Below, in pieces: positions 62,926 to 64,000 of a DNA stretch of 64,000 nt (the first letter of the stretch is position 1; each line of letters begins with the position of its first letter). The stretch spans positions 197,167,700 to 197,231,699 of the forward strand of contig NC_134398.1 in the NCBI RefSeq assembly GCF_050003625.1. The letters run 5' to 3'. The translations under genes and the position numbers were made by a program. This DNA is from Haematobia irritans (Eukaryota; Arthropoda; Insecta; Diptera; Muscidae). The notes beneath the pieces were generated by a model. The model ran no database searches. It had not been told where the DNA came from and saw only the letters and a program-made list of their open reading frames with translations.

Positions 62926-64000
62926 AAAATTTTATTTCTATTGAAATTTCGTTAAAATTCTATTTCTATAGAACTTTTGTCAAAATTCCATTTCTATAGA
63001 CATTTTTTTCAAAATTCTATTTCTAGAGAAACTTTTGTCAAAATTCTATTTCTATAGAAAATTTTGTCAAAAATTTATTTCTAAGAAAATTTTCTCAAAA
63101 ATACATTTCTACAAAAAAAAATATTTTAAAAATTTTATTTCTATAAAAAAATTTTGTCAAAATTTTATTTCTACACAAAACAAAAAAATTATTTATGTAG
63201 AAAATATTCTCAAAATTTTATTTATATAGAAAATTTTCTCAAAAATTTATTTATATAGAAAATTTTGTCAACGTTTTATTTCTATTGAACAGTTTGTCAA
63301 AATTTATTTCTGTTGAAAATTTTATCAAAATTCTATTTTTACAAAAACCAATTTAAAGATTTTATTTCTATAAAGGATTTTGTCAAAATTTTATTTCTAA
63401 AGAAATTTTTCTCAAAATTTTATTTATATAGAAAATTTTCTCAAAATTTTATTTATAAAGAAAATTTTGTCAAAATTTTATTTCTATTGAACATTTTGTC
63501 AAAATTTATTTCTGTTGAAAATTTTATCAAAATTTTATTTATATAGAAAATTTTCTCAAAATTTTATTTCTATTGAGCAGTTTGTCAAAATTTATTTCTG
63601 TTGAAAGTTTTATCAAAATTCTATTTTTACAAAAACAAATTTAAAGATTTTATTCCTATTAGGGATTTTGTCAAAATTTTATTTCTAAAGAAATTCTTCT
63701 CAAAATTTTATTTATATAGAAAATTTTCTCAAAATTTTATTTATATAGAAAATTTTGTCAAAATTTTATTTCTATTGAACATTTTGTCAAAAGTTATTTC
63801 TGTTGAAAATTTTATCAAAATTTTATTTATATAGAAAATTTTCTCAAAATATTATTTATATAGAAAATTTTGTCAAAATTTTATTTCTATTGAGCAGTTT
63901 GTCAAAATTTATTTCTGTTGAAAATTTTATCAAAATTCTATTTTTACAAAAACAAATTTAAAGATTTTATTCCTATTAGGGATTTTGTCAAAATTTTATT
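62926..64000. repeat. 29-bp TTTCTATAGAAA-type array, runs off the window
   Basis: More diverged version of the unit at 12226 (TTTATATAGAAAATTTTCTC and TTTCTATTGAACATTTTGTC variants). A higher-order repeat of about 288-290 bp is visible: the block starting TTTCTGTTGAAAATTTTATC with TTTTTACAAAAACCAATTTAAAG recurs near 63310, 63600 and 63915. Repeated open frames here follow the repeat. Continues past base 64000. Confidence 0.85.

Overview
The window looks like repeat-dense, gene-poor DNA of a calyptrate (probably muscid) fly. Evidence for this: very high A+T, a 29-bp satellite-like unit built on TTTCTATAGAAA, a tRNA-derived SINE with a CCTAA-type tail, a mariner almost identical in type to the irritans-subfamily element known from horn fly, and several hAT, LINE and LTR remnants. 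The species assignment is inference. I find no convincing host protein-coding gene; nearly everything recognisable is mobile DNA, often nested.

The centrepiece is a complete Polinton/Maverick at 44125-60403 (16,279 bp). It has about 914-bp terminal inverted repeats, AG...CT ends and a perfect 6-bp target duplication (AATTTC). Rightward from the left end it carries a protein-primed DNA polymerase B, one gene split by a 65-bp intron. Then come six leftward genes in a tight row (read from right to left: A32-like packaging ATPase, a conserved acidic protein, a small fibre-like protein, integrase with chromodomain, minor capsid protein, major capsid protein). A rightward pair follows: a phospholipase A2-like/protein-X-like virion protein and an adenain-type protease. 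The right arm holds an unrecognised leftward gene, a rightward nuclease-like gene, a leftward BIR-domain (IAP-like) protein with a C-terminal membrane anchor, and a small OB-like protein. Every reading frame is open and every catalytic motif I checked is present. The element therefore encodes replication, integration, capsid assembly, packaging, maturation, possible membrane penetration and possible apoptosis blocking, i.e. a virus-like life cycle.

Left flank (1-44124): a Tc1/mariner deletion derivative inside a DUF4780-like fragment (859-2075); many copies of a modular non-coding repeat superfamily (5' hairpin after ACAAGTA, 3' TATACCC...GGGTATAAAA hairpin); a broken Jockey-type LINE (4310-5667); a 2-kb 29-bp array (12226-14260); a solo LTR with promoter, poly(A) signals and internal 36-41-bp repeats (15735-16892); an irritans-type mariner split by another repeat (18171-21712); hAT remnants and MITEs; and an apparently exact 2,780-bp tandem duplication (23515-29074). 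Two sister hAT MITEs (36492-37050, 38549-39103) and a larger hAT derivative (41962-43673) all have 8-bp target duplications.

Right flank (60410-64000): SINE pieces, one full SINE with target duplication (62183-62526), and a 29-bp array running off the window edge.
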